Notes under the pieces: generated by a model
Seen by the model: the letters and a program-made list of their open reading frames with translations, nothing else
The model's database searches: none
Told to the model about the DNA's origin: nothing
Part shown: positions 1-12,100 of the stretch, piece by piece
How positions within the stretch are numbered: position 1 is the first letter of the stretch
How the letters are laid out: each line of letters opens with the position of its first letter
NCBI GenBank assembly: GCA_003116995.1
Contig: BDSL01000038.1
Coordinates: 620,001 to 684,000 of the forward strand
Source of the DNA: Yamagishiella unicocca
Lineage: Eukaryota; Chlorophyta; Chlorophyceae; Chlamydomonadales; Volvocaceae
Direction of reading: 5' to 3'
DNA: 64,000 nucleotides
Made by a program: the position numbers and the translations under genes

Positions 1-1610
1 GATCTCGGCCACCGCAGTGCGAGACGCCTCTCCGGCTGCCGCCGCCTCGGCTGCGGCTCCTGCCGCCAGCTCGCGGAGTACCGCCAGGTAGGAGTGGGCG
101 TAGTGCGGCGCCCAGTGGCGTGCCAGGACGGACAGACCCTGCGGGTCGCAACCCAGATCCAACACAGCTCAACCAGACCGTGTTTTTGAGAAACAATTAA
201 CATGTGGGGAACACGCTCGCAAGCCGACCGCGTGAGTTGCATACCCAACTGCACAACCGCATGATTTGTGTCGTCCATGCACCATGAGGTACGGCAACTG
301 TGTCTGTCGTACGAGGGATCCGAAGAGCCGCGAAGAGCCCGCCGCATCCGCACCTGCAGGGCGCGCTGCAGCGGCTCCGCCATGAGCGGCAGCAGCTGCG
401 GCGCGCCTCCCGCCCATGGGACGGGCAGGGGTCGTGGAAAGCTACGTGGGGGGCAAAATAGACGTCGACGCGACCCGGCAGCTGTGATGTACTCCCAGAA
501 TCGTTTTCTGTAACGCCGGAGCACCAGCTGTAGACCTTCCAACGCCGGAGCACCAGCCCATATGCCACAGCCATATTGCCGGCGCCTTTTCTATTGCAGG
601 CCTGCCTGCAGCCGGCGCCCTTCCTATTGACGTGCGCCGACCGACCGCCGCGCACGTCCCGCACTCACCGACTGCAGCGCCGTGTCTGCCGCCGCCGCCA
701 CCGAGGGCGCAGGATCGCCCAGCAGTTCCAGCAGCGGCATCAGCACCGTCCGTAGCAGCCGCCCCTGGGCCGCGAAGCGGGGCCCCAATGCCCGCGCCGC
801 CGCCCCCACGGCCCCCATCACCAGCCGCAGCAGCAGCACGTTCTTGCCCAGCTCCTGCACCGTCAGCGGCCGGCGCGGCGCCGCCAGCTCCAGATGTACG
901 ACGTCGTCGTACAACAAGGGCGTGGGCGGCGCCGGCGCGCCGCTGGCTAGGGCGCTGTCGCTGTTGTGGGTTCGTAGCTTGATGATGGCGGGTCTCGTCA
1001 GCTCCTGGAGCAGCTCCAGGAGGACGGCCTCGAACGTGGGGTCGACGGGGGGAAAGGCTGGCGCCGGCGGCGCCGCTGGCTGCCCATCTGCTTCTGCCTG
1101 CGGCGCTCCCAGCGGTGGCACCCAGGCGTTGGATGCACTGATCACCACCTCCGCCGCCACTGAAACCACCGCCGCCGCATCGCACTGCCAGCTGCGGCCC
1201 CCCGCTGCCGTCGAGGCGCCGGCCGCCGCCTGCCGCCGATCCCCTCCTTCGTCAACTATCCCTCCGAGATCATCCGAGGAGCGCCTGCCGCGGCCACTGC
1301 CGCCGTCGTCTCCGCCTCCATCGTCAGCGTGCATCCTGCCGTCCACGCGGCTCCCACGCTCAGCGGCGCGCAGCGAGGCCACCAGCTCGTCCACCATCCG
1401 CCGAAGGGCACTGGCCCCCTGCCGGCCGCCGGCCGCTTCTGGAGCTGCCGCCGCCGCCGCCGCCGAGGCAGCTGCTGCTGTCGCCGCTGCTCCAGGTCCG
1501 CTGCTCGCGCTAGTCTGCCCAGACTCTTCGCCACCGCCGCCACCGCCGAGTATGACCGCTGTGACGCCAGGTGCAGGAGCCCCAGCGGCATACGTGGCAG
1601 CTCAGCTGCC
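1..1610 (-). CDS. TTI1: Probable TTI1-like HEAT-repeat protein (partial, runs off left edge)
   Basis: Three minus-strand exons are visible. The largest is about 1610-669 and ends at a GTGAGT donor. It starts with an Ala/Gly-rich low-complexity stretch and then reads as paired amphipathic helices, for example LLRTVLMPLLELLGD and ELGKNVLLLRLVMGAVG. A 14-codon exon (395-354) encodes LLPLMAEPLQRALQ, and an exon from 138 to the window edge encodes GLSVLARHWAPHYAHSYLAV. The order 'LG..F...G.LL...L.PLLE..GD' followed by 'LLPL.EP' matches what I remember of TTI1, the TELO2-interacting HEAT protein of the TTT complex that stabilises PIKK kinases. The assignment rests on these short matches; another HEAT-repeat protein is possible. 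The 5' end was not resolved and the 3' end lies outside the window. Confidence 0.5.
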
Positions 1611-2200
1611 GCCGCAGCCCCGCCGGCCATGGCGGCGGCGACAGCAGCAGCAGCAGTAGTGGGTCGACGGAGGTGGTGACGGCGGGCTGGCGGATCCGGG
1701 CGTCTCACCCTCCTTGTCGGCACTCGACGTGGATGTGTGGGAGCCTTTCCACGGTGGGGGTGATGACGGTGACCAGGCGCCAACCCAGAGGTGGGGCTCG
1801 GGTATGATGCTGGTGGAGCGGCTGGAGATGCTGGCGTTAGGGGGCGGAGGGGGAAAACGCAAGCGTGCAGGTGTCGGGCAGCGCAATGCAGGCCGGCATG
1901 CGATATGGTGGTCCAGGGAGGGCATGAGGGTCGGCGAACAGGAGGCGCTACGGCGCGGTGGGGGAGTGGTTGCGATGTATGAGGACGGTGTCGGGGGGAA
2001 ACAGGGGGACCAAGCAGCTCTGCCTATGTGGCCCAATAGCTCTGTACATACCTGCCGAAACAGACGGCAGGATAAAGCGAAATTACGTTCACTAAGAGCC
2101 TGGTACCGCTATCCACAAAAATCGCATTACTAGGCGCCATCCGATACCCTCTCCCGCTCTCTTACCTCCAATGGTATCAATCACGTCATCGGGCGTTCGA
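1611..2200. other. Unassigned stretch between TTI1-like exon and next candidate gene
   Basis: The minus strand of about 1700-2050 is open for 144 codons and rich in Pro and Ser. I see no conserved motif, so it may be 5' UTR, an intron or an early exon of the TTI1-like gene. Nothing else could be supported here. Confidence 0.3.
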
Positions 2201-2324
2201 ACGCCGCTCTCCTCCAGCTGCCACGATCAGCGAAGGCCTTGCGCTCTGTGTCTTCGGTGGTTACCTACGATGCAATGTACACGTTAGGCGAAGGCGCCGA
2301 GGCCGTGGCGACGAAAATGGGTTA

Positions 2325-2528
2325 GTGCACCAGTGGTGCACTCGGACACTGCCAGCAGACAAAGGCAGACTGCTCACATATTCCTCGCCATTATCTCCTT
2401 CCTCACGGACACCTCAAGAGCCTGACGACGTAGACTCCTCCGTCGAACCAGAAGAAGAACTCGCTGTCGAGGGGTCGCCTTCCGATTCCGAAGACGACCT
2501 GTCCGAGGAAGACATCGCTATCGTTTGA
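2325..2528 (+). CDS. Candidate acidic C-terminal exon of an unknown gene
   Basis: A 67-codon frame ends in a strongly acidic, Ser-rich tail (EPEEELAVEGSPSDSEDD, then LSEEDIAIV and stop). This composition is unlikely in a random frame of this DNA. A TGTAA signal lies about 225 bases after the stop, which fits a 3' end. The true exon probably starts at an upstream acceptor rather than at the first ATG; candidate acceptors occur near 2215 and 2420. No family was recognised and no upstream exon could be joined with confidence. Confidence 0.35.
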   Translation: MHQWCTRTLPADKGRLLTYSSPLSPSSRTPQEPDDVDSSVEPEEELAVEGSPSDSEDDLSEEDIAIV

Positions 2529-2753
2529 ACGACCGCAGCACTCTAGCTATATGACTTCAGAGAATGGTGGTATAATAAGAGGAGGACAGGCGTCATTTAG
2601 TTCCCAACGTGTCAATCGTACACACGAACAGATGGAATGGTGGTACAGCTGATTTGCTGATAGTCCATGGCTCCCCATTCTCCTATACATATATACACGA
2701 TCCGTAGACAACCTCCTTGTATGCGTTTCCTTTAGTTGCCTAGACTGCCGTCA

Positions 2754-2758
2754 TGTAA
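2754..2758 (+). promoter_or_regulatory. TGTAA polyadenylation signal (candidate)
   Basis: TGTAA is the usual volvocine poly(A) signal. This copy lies about 225 bases downstream of the acidic-tail stop codon at 2528. Confidence 0.35.
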
Positions 2759-4547
2759 CCCGACCTGCCTGCATCGGACCGAACGCCTGTGCGTTATTTT
2801 TGCACCGGTGTTTAATGCGTGTTGGGGAAAGGAGGCGGGATGGACCAAGATGGGCGGGAGGTGGGAAGGTGCGGTGCCCCACGTAATGCATGGTGTTAAA
2901 AGTACCGTTGAGCGGGAGTGTTGGGGTTAGTGATAAGGGGTGCTCTATTGACTGCCAACAGCCGTCTGTGCATCCTTGATCGCCGTTGCGGTCCGAGGAG
3001 GTGTTACATTGCCACCATTATTCGCGGCCACAACCACCAACTGTAAACTCCATCGAGGAAGGACTGCGCTCTATAAGCAAGGCAAGGCCCCTGGGAAGCG
3101 GAATCCTAGGGTGCGACACCAAAGGCAAATGACACCCGCCGTTTCTCACAGCTCCTCAGCCGCTGGGGGAATATTGTACACTCACACGGGCTGGGGACTG
3201 CTGCGGACCCGTGGGGATTGGGGATTTAAACCGCCACCTCGAGGGGATTCAACCCGGTGGGGGATTGCCGCGCTGGGGATTAGAACTCGCTTTGGAATTG
3301 GGGGCTTAGGGATTAAACCCGTCGGGGATTAGATTTCACGAGGGATTGCAGGACCAACTATTTTCGAGGATTGGGATTAGAACGACACTTTGATACCCTC
3401 TGTGGTCCATGAGCCTTTAGGATGCAGGCACTGATCCCTTGTTTCCTCCGTAACTCATGCATGCTGCTGGATGTGCTGCAGAGACATGGGCACGATATCC
3501 ATGATATCAGCAAAACGCAACAAATCATTTCACGATGAGAGATGAGTGTGTTTCAGCACCAGTGGTACAAGTTTGCCGTGGCTTTCTGTTGAGTGCGCGT
3601 TACCTTCGATTGGCCATGTGCCGATGTGGGGAATCGTTGGGCCATCTTCCATTCATTCCTCATGGCGGAAGTGAGGTCGTATCCACGCGTAGAACTTACG
3701 CACACATTCGCCTGGGGCAACGAACATGCCGCCTGCCAATGCTGTTGAGGAGCGGCTCTACCACGCCACCGGCAAACTTACAGTCTAAAACAGTTTGTGT
3801 TCATCAGGGTTAAGGCCGGGCGGCCCATCGAATGAGGCGAATCCGCCGACACTACTGGGGCTGTCCTTACATTTCAGGACCGCCACCTGGCGAGGAGTGA
3901 TCGATGAATTGCCGCAAAGTCCCACATTCACCTCCACAACCTTGCTCTACCAAACTTCATGTACGCCTATCGACGGAGAAATGCACATAGCGCTGCGCCT
4001 CGCCAGTGTCCTACCCATAATACCCCACTACGGGCCGAGCTAGAAATACACCGGAGCCCGTTTGCACAGAGTAGATAACATCCCACCGCAGACGCACGCT
4101 CACGTTCGGCCGGCTCATGGCACCCAACGCATGTGGCTTGTCCTTACTACGACAAATCAGCATGCGAATCGGGCTTGAGCCGACGCTTCCGTGACAAAAT
4201 GTCATGCTAAGGTTAGTCCCCAGCGGCCACAGCGCCAAATTGCAGGCGCTGGCAACAGGCCAGCGAATGCCCTCCAAAGCGCACACTTATACCCTTCTTG
4301 ACCAAGCGCCAGGATGCCGTGAAAGCCCGGTGCGCATGGGGTGAACGACGCGTGCGCTAGGTATGTACACCGGAGGCTGACGGGCTGGCACCATCCTCCC
4401 CGTCACGCCCTGCTGCTGCGACGGCGCGGTTGGCGCTAGAGAAGCGACGCACAGCAGTCACGCGGGCTGCACAGCTCCGCCATCCCATGGGATGAAGCAG
4501 CCACCAGCAGTACGCCAGTTATACGCCCGTTATCAAGCGGTTGCACT
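2759..4547. other. Intergenic region, no supported gene
   Basis: Only short, unrelated open frames occur. A degenerate G-rich repeat (3180-3400) is listed separately. The lower part may hold the 3' UTR of the PP2A B subunit gene, which ends at 4548 on the minus strand. Confidence 0.6.
3180..3400. repeat. Degenerate GGGGATT-rich repeat
   Basis: GGGATT or GGGGATT recurs about ten times at irregular 15-35 base spacing, several times followed by A/T and then an ACCC or AACCCG block. It looks like a decayed tandem repeat. There is no coding signal. Confidence 0.55.
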
Positions 4548-6841
4548 TTAAGCGCAGTACATGTAGAGCGAGTTTGAAGCCGCTGCTGCCACAACGTTGG
4601 CTTCCGGGTGCCACGCCAGATGCAGCAGCTTCGACGCATAGTCCGTGCCCGACTCCGACTGCTCGTTCGCGCGCCCACCCTTGCTTGGCCCGTTCTTGTT
4701 GCGGATGGCGAAGCGGTTCGTCTACGTGTCAAAGTAGATTGGGGTCCATCAAGCGCCCACGTCCAGTGCATATGCGCCCCTAACCTTAACCCGCAATGCC
4801 ATGTGATCACCTCTCCCATGGAAACCGAACTAGTGTGGGAAACATTCGTGTATTGAAGTAATTGCAGTCTGTGCTGGCGGCTCCTACACCCCATGGACAT
4901 TGCGCAAGACGTTGCGCTGCACGCCGCTTAAAAACCTCACCTTGGCTGGCGCCTGAAGACGCTTGCGCATGGGATCCCGCGACGCTTCCAGCGTAAGGTC
5001 CGTGCCATTCCACGCTCCGAAGACGCGGAACAGGTTGTTGTACGAGCCCGTCGCGATGGCGTCCCCGCGCCCGCTCATGCAGCAATCGAACTTGTCGAAA
5101 ATCGAGTCGTTCTCGTAGAGGTCGCACAACTGCGTGTGCCCCACCACCAAGAGTTCAAGGATGAGCCATGGTATAACCCCGCAACCCTTGTCGTGCGATG
5201 AGCCTCGGAACCAAAACCCTCGCATCATGAGCAATCCAAACCCAGCAAGGCTTACCCGCGCGCGCAAGTGTTCATGAACGTTGTATGTTGCGACAGGTGC
5301 GTTCTCCTTAGCCAAGTCCCACAGCTTAAGCGTCATGTAGTCCCTGCTGAGAATGTACCGCCCGTCACGGCTGAACGTGATGTCCGAGATGCTGGCGATG
5401 ATCTCCGAAAAGAAGGACTTGTTGGCCTACGCTCATAACGCCCACGTGTGAGCGGCCATAACCCACCATATCACACTGGCACAAGTGGTGAAAGCTAACC
5501 TGCGACTCTTGCTCCTCAAAAGCTTTCGTGTGGCGGTCGCAAAGCGCCGCGTTTCGCATGTCGGCCAACCGAATGCAACCCTTGGAGCTGCTGTACGCAA
5601 ACACGTTGCAGTGCTGTGGGTGGAACTCTGCCGAGGTAATCACCTGCAACATTACGCCGCTATGTAAAGGCGTGTAACGATCCCGACAGGGTTCTCCATC
5701 GTCGGCGCACCTCCGTCAGGTCCTCCATGTTCGCTGGCTTAATGTCCACGATGTTGAAGCTTTGCTCCGTGATCTCAAGGTTCCACAGGTTTATTCTCAA
5801 GTCATCAGCTGACAAGAAAGTCTGCTGGTCGCTGTTGACCGAGATCGAGTTGATGTGGTATGTGTGCGCGTTCGCGAACACGCGCTTGCAACGGGCTGCC
5901 AGAAGCACCTCAGTGCTCGTGACCTGCAGAGTGCAAGGGCGGTGCCTAAGGCCAAGACACCGCAGCGCATCTGAAAGCCTGCCAACGCACCCGCGGGAGC
6001 CGGAGTGGCTGCGTCAGGCGCAGCGACACAGGGCTGTTGGCCAGAGCGTTCGGCCGGGGCGAGCCTGCCGCCGCATTGTTCCTGCCTTCCAAGTTAAAAT
6101 TAGATAAGCAAGAAACCTTCTTCTCGTAGACCTGCACAGCAGCGGGGCCATGCGTCAGCATGGCTCCATACATGGCACCCACTGCAATGGCCAGAACCTA
6201 CCTTCCACAGCTTCACGGTCTTATCATTTGTCGACAACAACATTCGCGTGTTGTTGGAGCTGCGGCACCACCTGACTTTGTTGATTTTCTCCTCAATTTC
6301 CAGCGATTTGAGGTAGTCGAACTCCGGCTCGTGCGACTGGAACTCAGTCATGTAGCGGTACTCAAACGACGCCCCACGCGGCAGCGGCGGTGGGGCGCGC
6401 GCGTCCATGCCCACAGTCCTCTGCAGACGGAGCAGGCTTTAGAAAGGCCGGCACATGTGCGGCGCCCAGCGCCCAGCCCCAGCGCCAACGCACCACATGC
6501 GGGTTAACCCTTTCGAATAGCACCACACGGCCTCCCCGGTCTCCGGTGGCGAGGTGCAGCCCATCGTAATCGAACTCGACGGCTGAGATGATGTCGGCTG
6601 GGGAAGGGGCACAGGCCAAGGCGCAAGTTACGGACGAAATGTTCCACCCAAATGCGGGCGCAAAATGGAATAGAAAAAACCTACAAACGCATGATGGAAA
6701 ACGCTGACGCAAGCGGCAGCCAGGCAAACTGGGCAGCCGCATTTACCCACCCTCCTGAATGTCCTCGCCAGGCGTCCGCTCTCCGAAGCACTGCAGGAAC
6801 TGCCATTCCGAGCAGGTTGAAGAAGACGCCATGCTGGACAT
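4548..6841 (-). CDS. PP2A-B: Serine/threonine protein phosphatase 2A regulatory subunit B (B55 family)
   Basis: This is the WD40 substrate-recruiting subunit of the PP2A holoenzyme. Nine exons join in phase: 6841-6751, 6597-6509, 6420-6202, 6131-5991, 5923-5711, 5643-5500, 5426-5256, 5129-4941 and 4721-4548, giving 476 residues, close to plant B55 lengths. Diagnostic blocks in order are [167 protein letters not shown], and [20 protein letters not shown] near the C-terminus. The first ATG (6841) is chosen because only a short Ser-rich leader precedes the conserved [13 protein letters not shown] block. Every junction restores conserved family sequence across the splice. The linker around residues 177-208 is Asn/Ala-rich and longer than I remember in plants. 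Confidence 0.96.
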
Positions 6842-8171
6842 GCTGCTCGGCGCGCTGTCGCGTAACTCCCGCTCACGCCCTACTGGCCCGCCACCATCTC
6901 CTCCTCTTTCCGCGGCAGCGGCTCTCCGCCCGCAGCTGCTGCGTCTACAGGGCCTTTAAGGCTCCAAATGCCACGGAGGAACTCAATAGAAGGTCACGGC
7001 CACTAACACTGAGCACCAGGCTAAGCAACCGCAAGAGCAGAGGACAAAGGAAAGATCACGCGCGACAGCGCCCTCTAGCGAGGCATGTATATGGGTCCTG
7101 CAGCTACCTAGAGCGTTGTGCTAGTAACTGTTTGTTATTGGAACGGTGCTAGGAAGGAATGTTTGTGGAGGGCCCATGAAAATGCTCGTATAGCCCGGCA
7201 CTGCATGACCCTAAAATCTGTCATCCATCATAAAGAGGTCCTTCGTGTATATACTGCTACATGAAACCGAACGTAAGGCGCGCTGGTTAAATGCATCAAA
7301 GGAGGTCTGTACCGGGACAACGACTACGCGACAAGCGCACAGTGAAAATCACTAATCATTCTAGGGCATCCACAAACTGGTTAACGTGGTTCTTATCATG
7401 GTAGGCTTTAACAAAGGTTAACCTCACGGGTGGCGTTGCTGCACCAACTGACGTCGGCAACCCGAGCCCCACCCCTGCTCCTTTCTACATTGCACAGCCA
7501 TGGGATTAGCCTGTAGTTATGAGACATATGACGACCTGGCACGAGCATACGGTAAATTGCAAGGTGGCACCCGGTGCGCCCCATGGGTCAACTGGCTAGG
7601 CGACGATAAACCGCATTCCACTCTGCTCTGCACATCGCATGGAACGGCATATTCAAGATCATAGAGGGGCATTCAAGGTGAGAGGTGCAACTGTGAAGCC
7701 CCTTAAACAGTCCGCAAATGCTCCCGGTGCTTAGTTACGTGTTACAAAAGCGAAACCGGCACCCTTAGCCGTATGCATTGAATAACACCTCGTCCGTACT
7801 ACCTCGGGACATGTGTTTCATCTTTCATGCAGCGACCGTTCCTGTGCTGTCCTCTGTTGTCGCAATAGACTACTGGACGCAGCAGGGCATCGCACGACGA
7901 CACCAACACTTGTCCCACATTACACATATATAAGTGAAAGTAACACACAGGGAAACACTTACGCACCACATTAACACTGAGGGCGTAAGGCATGAAAAAA
8001 CACGGCGTTAAGCGCGTCTGTACATTTCCAGTAAGCCCGTTCCTTTACTGCGGGCAAATACACATGCATGTCTTTCCCAGACGCGTGACATGACCTTGAA
8101 CAAAGCGACACGATCTGCTTCGATGAACATGGTGTCCCAGCCCGTACAAAGCCCCACTGTTGCCTCCGCAT
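6842..8171. other. Intergenic region between PP2A-B promoter and DIB1 3' end
   Basis: No coding signal was found on either strand. The part next to 6842 should hold the PP2A-B promoter and 5' UTR, and the part next to 8171 the DIB1 3' UTR. A minus-strand TGTAA lies at 7924-7920. Confidence 0.6.
7920..7924 (-). promoter_or_regulatory. TGTAA polyadenylation signal (candidate, DIB1)
   Basis: On the minus strand TGTAA occurs about 250 bases downstream of the DIB1 stop codon, a typical 3' UTR distance in these algae. Confidence 0.4.
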
Positions 8172-8600
8172 TTAGTACCGGTACTTCGTGGAGTAGTCCT
8201 TGGGCGACACCACCAGACCACGGCCTTTCCGCGCTCCCCGGTAAACCACCTCCACAATATCAATGAACTCCTGCTTGTCCGTCATTGCCCAGTTGATCTT
8301 GTTGTTGTTACCCGTCCCCAAGTCAATCATGATATGCTTGTTTCGGAAGAAGAACATGATCGTGCAGGGATCGTAAAGCTCGTACATGGTATTGAAGTCT
8401 GGAACCTCCGTAATATCGACCAGGAAGATGACTGCGAAGTTCTTCACTTGGTCGGAGACAGACGCCAATACCTCGTCCATCTGCATGCAGTTAGCCTCCC
8501 AATCGTGGCCAAAGCGAATGATGACCACACGATCCTCCTCGGCTAGGATAGCCTGATCCACTGCATACCCGCTGTGTAAATGAGGCAACAGGTAGGACAT
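8172..8600 (-). CDS. DIB1: U5 snRNP 15 kDa protein DIB1 / thioredoxin-like 4A (Dim1 family)
   Basis: A single uninterrupted 142-codon frame encodes the thioredoxin-fold component of the U4/U6.U5 tri-snRNP, needed for pre-mRNA splicing in the nucleus. The length equals the family's usual 142 residues. The start is the ATG of MSYLLPHLHSGYAVDQAI, the conserved family N-terminus; a further ATG nine codons upstream is in frame but would add a non-conserved leader. Recognisable blocks are VVIIRFGHDWEANCMQMDEV, VDITEVPDFNTMYELYDP, MFFFRNKHIMIDLGTGNNNK, and RGARKGRGLVVSPKDYSTKY near the end. As usual in this family the thioredoxin CxxC site is absent. The lack of introns contrasts with its intron-rich neighbours. 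Its start codon is 535 bases from that of the divergent M41-like gene. Confidence 0.97.
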   Translation of the reverse strand: MSYLLPHLHSGYAVDQAILAEEDRVVIIRFGHDWEANCMQMDEVLASVSDQVKNFAVIFLVDITEVPDFNTMYELYDPCTIMFFFRNKHIMIDLGTGNNNKINWAMTDKQEFIDIVEVVYRGARKGRGLVVSPKDYSTKYRY

Positions 8601-9135
8601 CTGCACATGAGGAGTCAAGGAGGGCACACGCGCAAGTTGGAGCGCAAGCTGAGCGATGGATGTTGGAAAGTGGTTTCCAAAGAGCGTAAAGATTACCTTT
8701 GGCCGCCGCGAAACACCAAATGTAGTCTTCGCTCACTTTCCTGACTTGGCCCAGTCCCCAGCCCCGTGGGTCTGAAGCTGAACAGGGAAGGAGGAAAGGA
8801 AGAATGAAACTATCCTTTTAGGAATTGCACAGTGATTCCTGATAGGGCTTGCACTTCTTGCCTGGGGCTCGATTATTGCATTCGCAAAAACAGAAGGGTG
8901 GTGGATTGGCCCTCAATGTAGAAATTAAAATTACGTGCAGGCTATGTATATGCAAAAGAAACATGGCATAAATGTTGCATGCAGTAAGACAGTCAATACG
9001 GACCCAGCGACACGTACCTTCTCCGAGGCGCATCATCGGTGATATCTGATATGCACCTAAACCATAGATACCGATCGCCCACATACACGCTCTCCTTAGA
9101 CTCCGCCGGCATTACCTATCGTTGCTTGCAGAAGA
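8601..9135. promoter_or_regulatory. Shared divergent promoter region of DIB1 (-) and M41-like gene (+)
   Basis: These 535 bases separate two start codons pointing away from each other. No convincing open frame lies between them. No TATA box could be assigned with confidence. The region should hold both 5' UTRs and promoters. Confidence 0.5.
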
Positions 9136-12100
9136 ATGGCGAGCGCTCTTTCAAGTGTACCATGTCCGTTGACGTCTCAGCGCCATGCACTGTCCTGGTA
9201 TTGGTGCCCTTCTAGCCTTGGGATACGCGAGCGCGTTCCTCCGCGACCATCGCTCCAGCGCGCGCGGCACAACTTGGTGAAGCCATCGAAGTGCGCACCT
9301 CCAGAGCAGGTGCGCTCGTGGGCGAATCAGCCTCATGCTGAAGTGCTTGAACCAGCCGTTTGCGTAGGAATATCTGTCGTCACCCCTTGCTATCACCATT
9401 TCGGGGAGCGTGGGGCGTTGGAGGTTGGGTATTACGGGGACACGCCGTGACGCAGCGGTTTGATCGGCACCACCTGAGCGGCTAGCCATGTGCGGTCTGG
9501 CATGTCCGAAAGCAAACGCGCGTCATGGCCCGCGTACGGTTGTAGCACCCTATCAATTCCAAGTACTTTGCAGAACTCCTCACGTAACAGCTGCTCCTCC
9601 CTGCCTGCTGTGCCTCGTCGTACTGGTCGTTCATCACCGCCCAGACGTCCATTGCGACTCCCGTCTCCGGCTCCGAAACCGCCGGCCAGCCAGACCCTCA
9701 GCCCACGCAGCCTCCTCCTCGCGGACCTGGTGACCCGCCCGACCTGGCGGAGCTGGTGAGACAGCTGGACCAACTTTTTGAAGCGGCGGGGGCGGATGAA
9801 GGCGAGGCCGCTCGGCGGGCGGAGCAGGCGGCAGTGGAGGCGGCGGCACGCGGGCGAGAGCTAGGGCTGCTGCGGGGGTACGGCGCTGGCCGGCAGGTCC
9901 CCAAGCGACTGTACACCATTGAGGAGCTGCGGCTGAACCGCGTAGAGGCGGAGAAGCTGCTCAGCCCTAATGTGAGGCCCGCTGGGGGTTAGAGATGAAA
10001 CCCGTGGACGGGAGTGGCGAGGAAACCCCCTGGGGCGGAGGGCGGGGAAACCCGCTGGGTTGTGTGGTCGGGCCGGGGCCGCGGCTTGCGGGAAGGGAGG
10101 CCGGGCTAGTGGCCCAGGCTGCCTCTTAGGTTCGGGGGTATGTGTCATGATACAAGTACTGGACACACGGTGTGAGGGTGTGAGGTGTAGGGAGTGCCAG
10201 GAGCGCCCGGGGCTGGCTGGTGGCGCTGCACACGCGTCCCTGTCCTCCGAGCACTGACTACCCGCGCCGGCAGCGGCTGGCAGCTGGGTCGTTGCGCGCG
10301 GCCGGGTCCTTGCGCCCCCCCAGCACCCACCGTGCCGCCGGTCCCGCCCCCTCGACCACCCCTCACCTCCCAGCCCTGTCACTACTCCGGCCCACCACCT
10401 GCCACCTGCCGTACCGCCTCATCCCCCCGGCCCCCTCTTGGCCGCAGGACACCTCCCTTAACTCTGTCCGAACGATCGCGCAGTCGGCGGCGGCGGCAGG
10501 TCTGGTGGCCGCGGCGTGGGTCAACCACTGGGACGTGGGGACTGTGCTCGCTGCCACCTTCGGCGTCGTGTTTACGCTGATGGTAGATCAGGTGGGCCGA
10601 GCGCGCCGTACGCGGCACTGCAGGGGGGGGTAATGAGATACTCCGCGAATCCACGGCCGACGGGGGGCCGGGCAGCGGGGGCCGGCCGGGTGTTGCGGCC
10701 GTGGGTGGCGGGATGCAGACCGCCGGGAGAGCGCCGACGAGGCCAGTGCGCGCAACTCCTCCCCCCCGAAGAGCGCTTGGTGACATGTCGGGCACCGCTA
10801 GCCTCTCTCCCGGGCATCACCCCCGTGTCGGTACCTCCACCCACCCACATGGCCCCCGCGCCCCCCTCCCTCCCCCTGCCGCGCCCCCTCCCTCCTTCCT
10901 GCCGCGCCCCCCTCCCTCCCTCCTGCCGCCAGGTCGGCAACGGCGGCGGCGGCGAGGCCCTGCTGGTGGACTCCCTGGGGCGCCTGCTGCGCCCCTCGTA
11001 CGCCTCCCGGGTGGCCTACCACGAGGCGGGGCACCTGCTGGTGGCGTACCTGGTGGGGCTGCTGCCGCGAGCTTACACGCTCAGCTCGCTGGACGCGTTC
11101 GTGAGGTGCGGCCCGGGCGGCGAGGGGGGGGGCCGGGGCCTCCCTGGAGGGGGTGTAAGCACGGAGGGGGGGGGGCCGGGGCCTCCCTGGAGGGGGTGTA
11201 AGCACGGAGGGGGGGAGGCCGGGGCCTCCCTGGAGGGGGTTAATAATAGAATCTGTGTAAGCACGGAGGGAGGGGGGCCCCAGGGGGTCCGGAAGCGAGC
11301 GCCTGTGCACTGAAGTCGGCGCCCCCTCCAGGTACCGTGCGCTCAACATCCAGGCGGGCACTCGCTTCTGCGACTCGGGCTTCGCGGCGGAGGTGTCGGG
11401 CGGCCGGCTCAAAGCCAGCAGCCTTGAGAGGTGGGGCGGGGCAGGGGCAGGGCAGGGGCGGGGCAGGGGTGGGGAAGGCCAGCGAGTGCCGCAGAAGGGT
11501 GAAGGGGCTGCCCGCCATGTGTGGCCTGACGGGCTGGCTTGCCGGCCGGCTGGCTGGCTGGCTGGCTCTGTGTTGGCCACAAAAGTGCCGCTCAGCTGCG
11601 CCCTGTTTGCACCGCCACACTGGCTCCCTGGGGCAGCCTGGGTGCCGTGCGGCCCTCCGCCGCACCTCCTGCCCCTTGCCCTCCCGCCTGCCCACCTCCT
11701 CCTGCTGCTGCTGCTACTGCTGGTGGCGCCTTCGCAGGTACACGTGTGTGGCTCTGGCGGGAGTGGTGACCGAGTACCTGCGGTTCGAGGTTGCGGAGGG
11801 GGGGCTGGGGGACGTGCAGCAGCTGGACGGCATGTTCCGGGCGCTGCAGGTGGGCGGCGGTGGGGGGGGCTGTGATGGGGCGCGATGGAGGTGGCTGGGT
11901 AGGGAGCGGGGAGGGGTGCAGCTTGGGGCACGTGGAGGGGCCGCGGGGCAGCAGCCGGAAGGCATGTGGAACAGGGGGGACTCGAGGAAGACCCGTGGAT
12001 GCCCGAAAAAACCGTTTGGAACAGTTGGGAGGGGCATACCGTTTTGGTTGGGCGTTGGGCCCGACGTTGAGAAGCGGTTGAGCCACGCCGCGTCAGCCTC

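Noticed and set aside
682..1659. 325-codon plus-strand Ser/Ala/Pro-rich frame
   Set aside because: It is antisense to the TTI1-like exon, which has HEAT-like helices and a proper donor. The plus-strand frame is pure low complexity.
10798..11931. 377-codon minus-strand frame over the M41-like gene
   Set aside because: It is Pro/Arg-rich antisense sequence of GC-rich exons and introns. The plus strand encodes the conserved HEAGH protein here.
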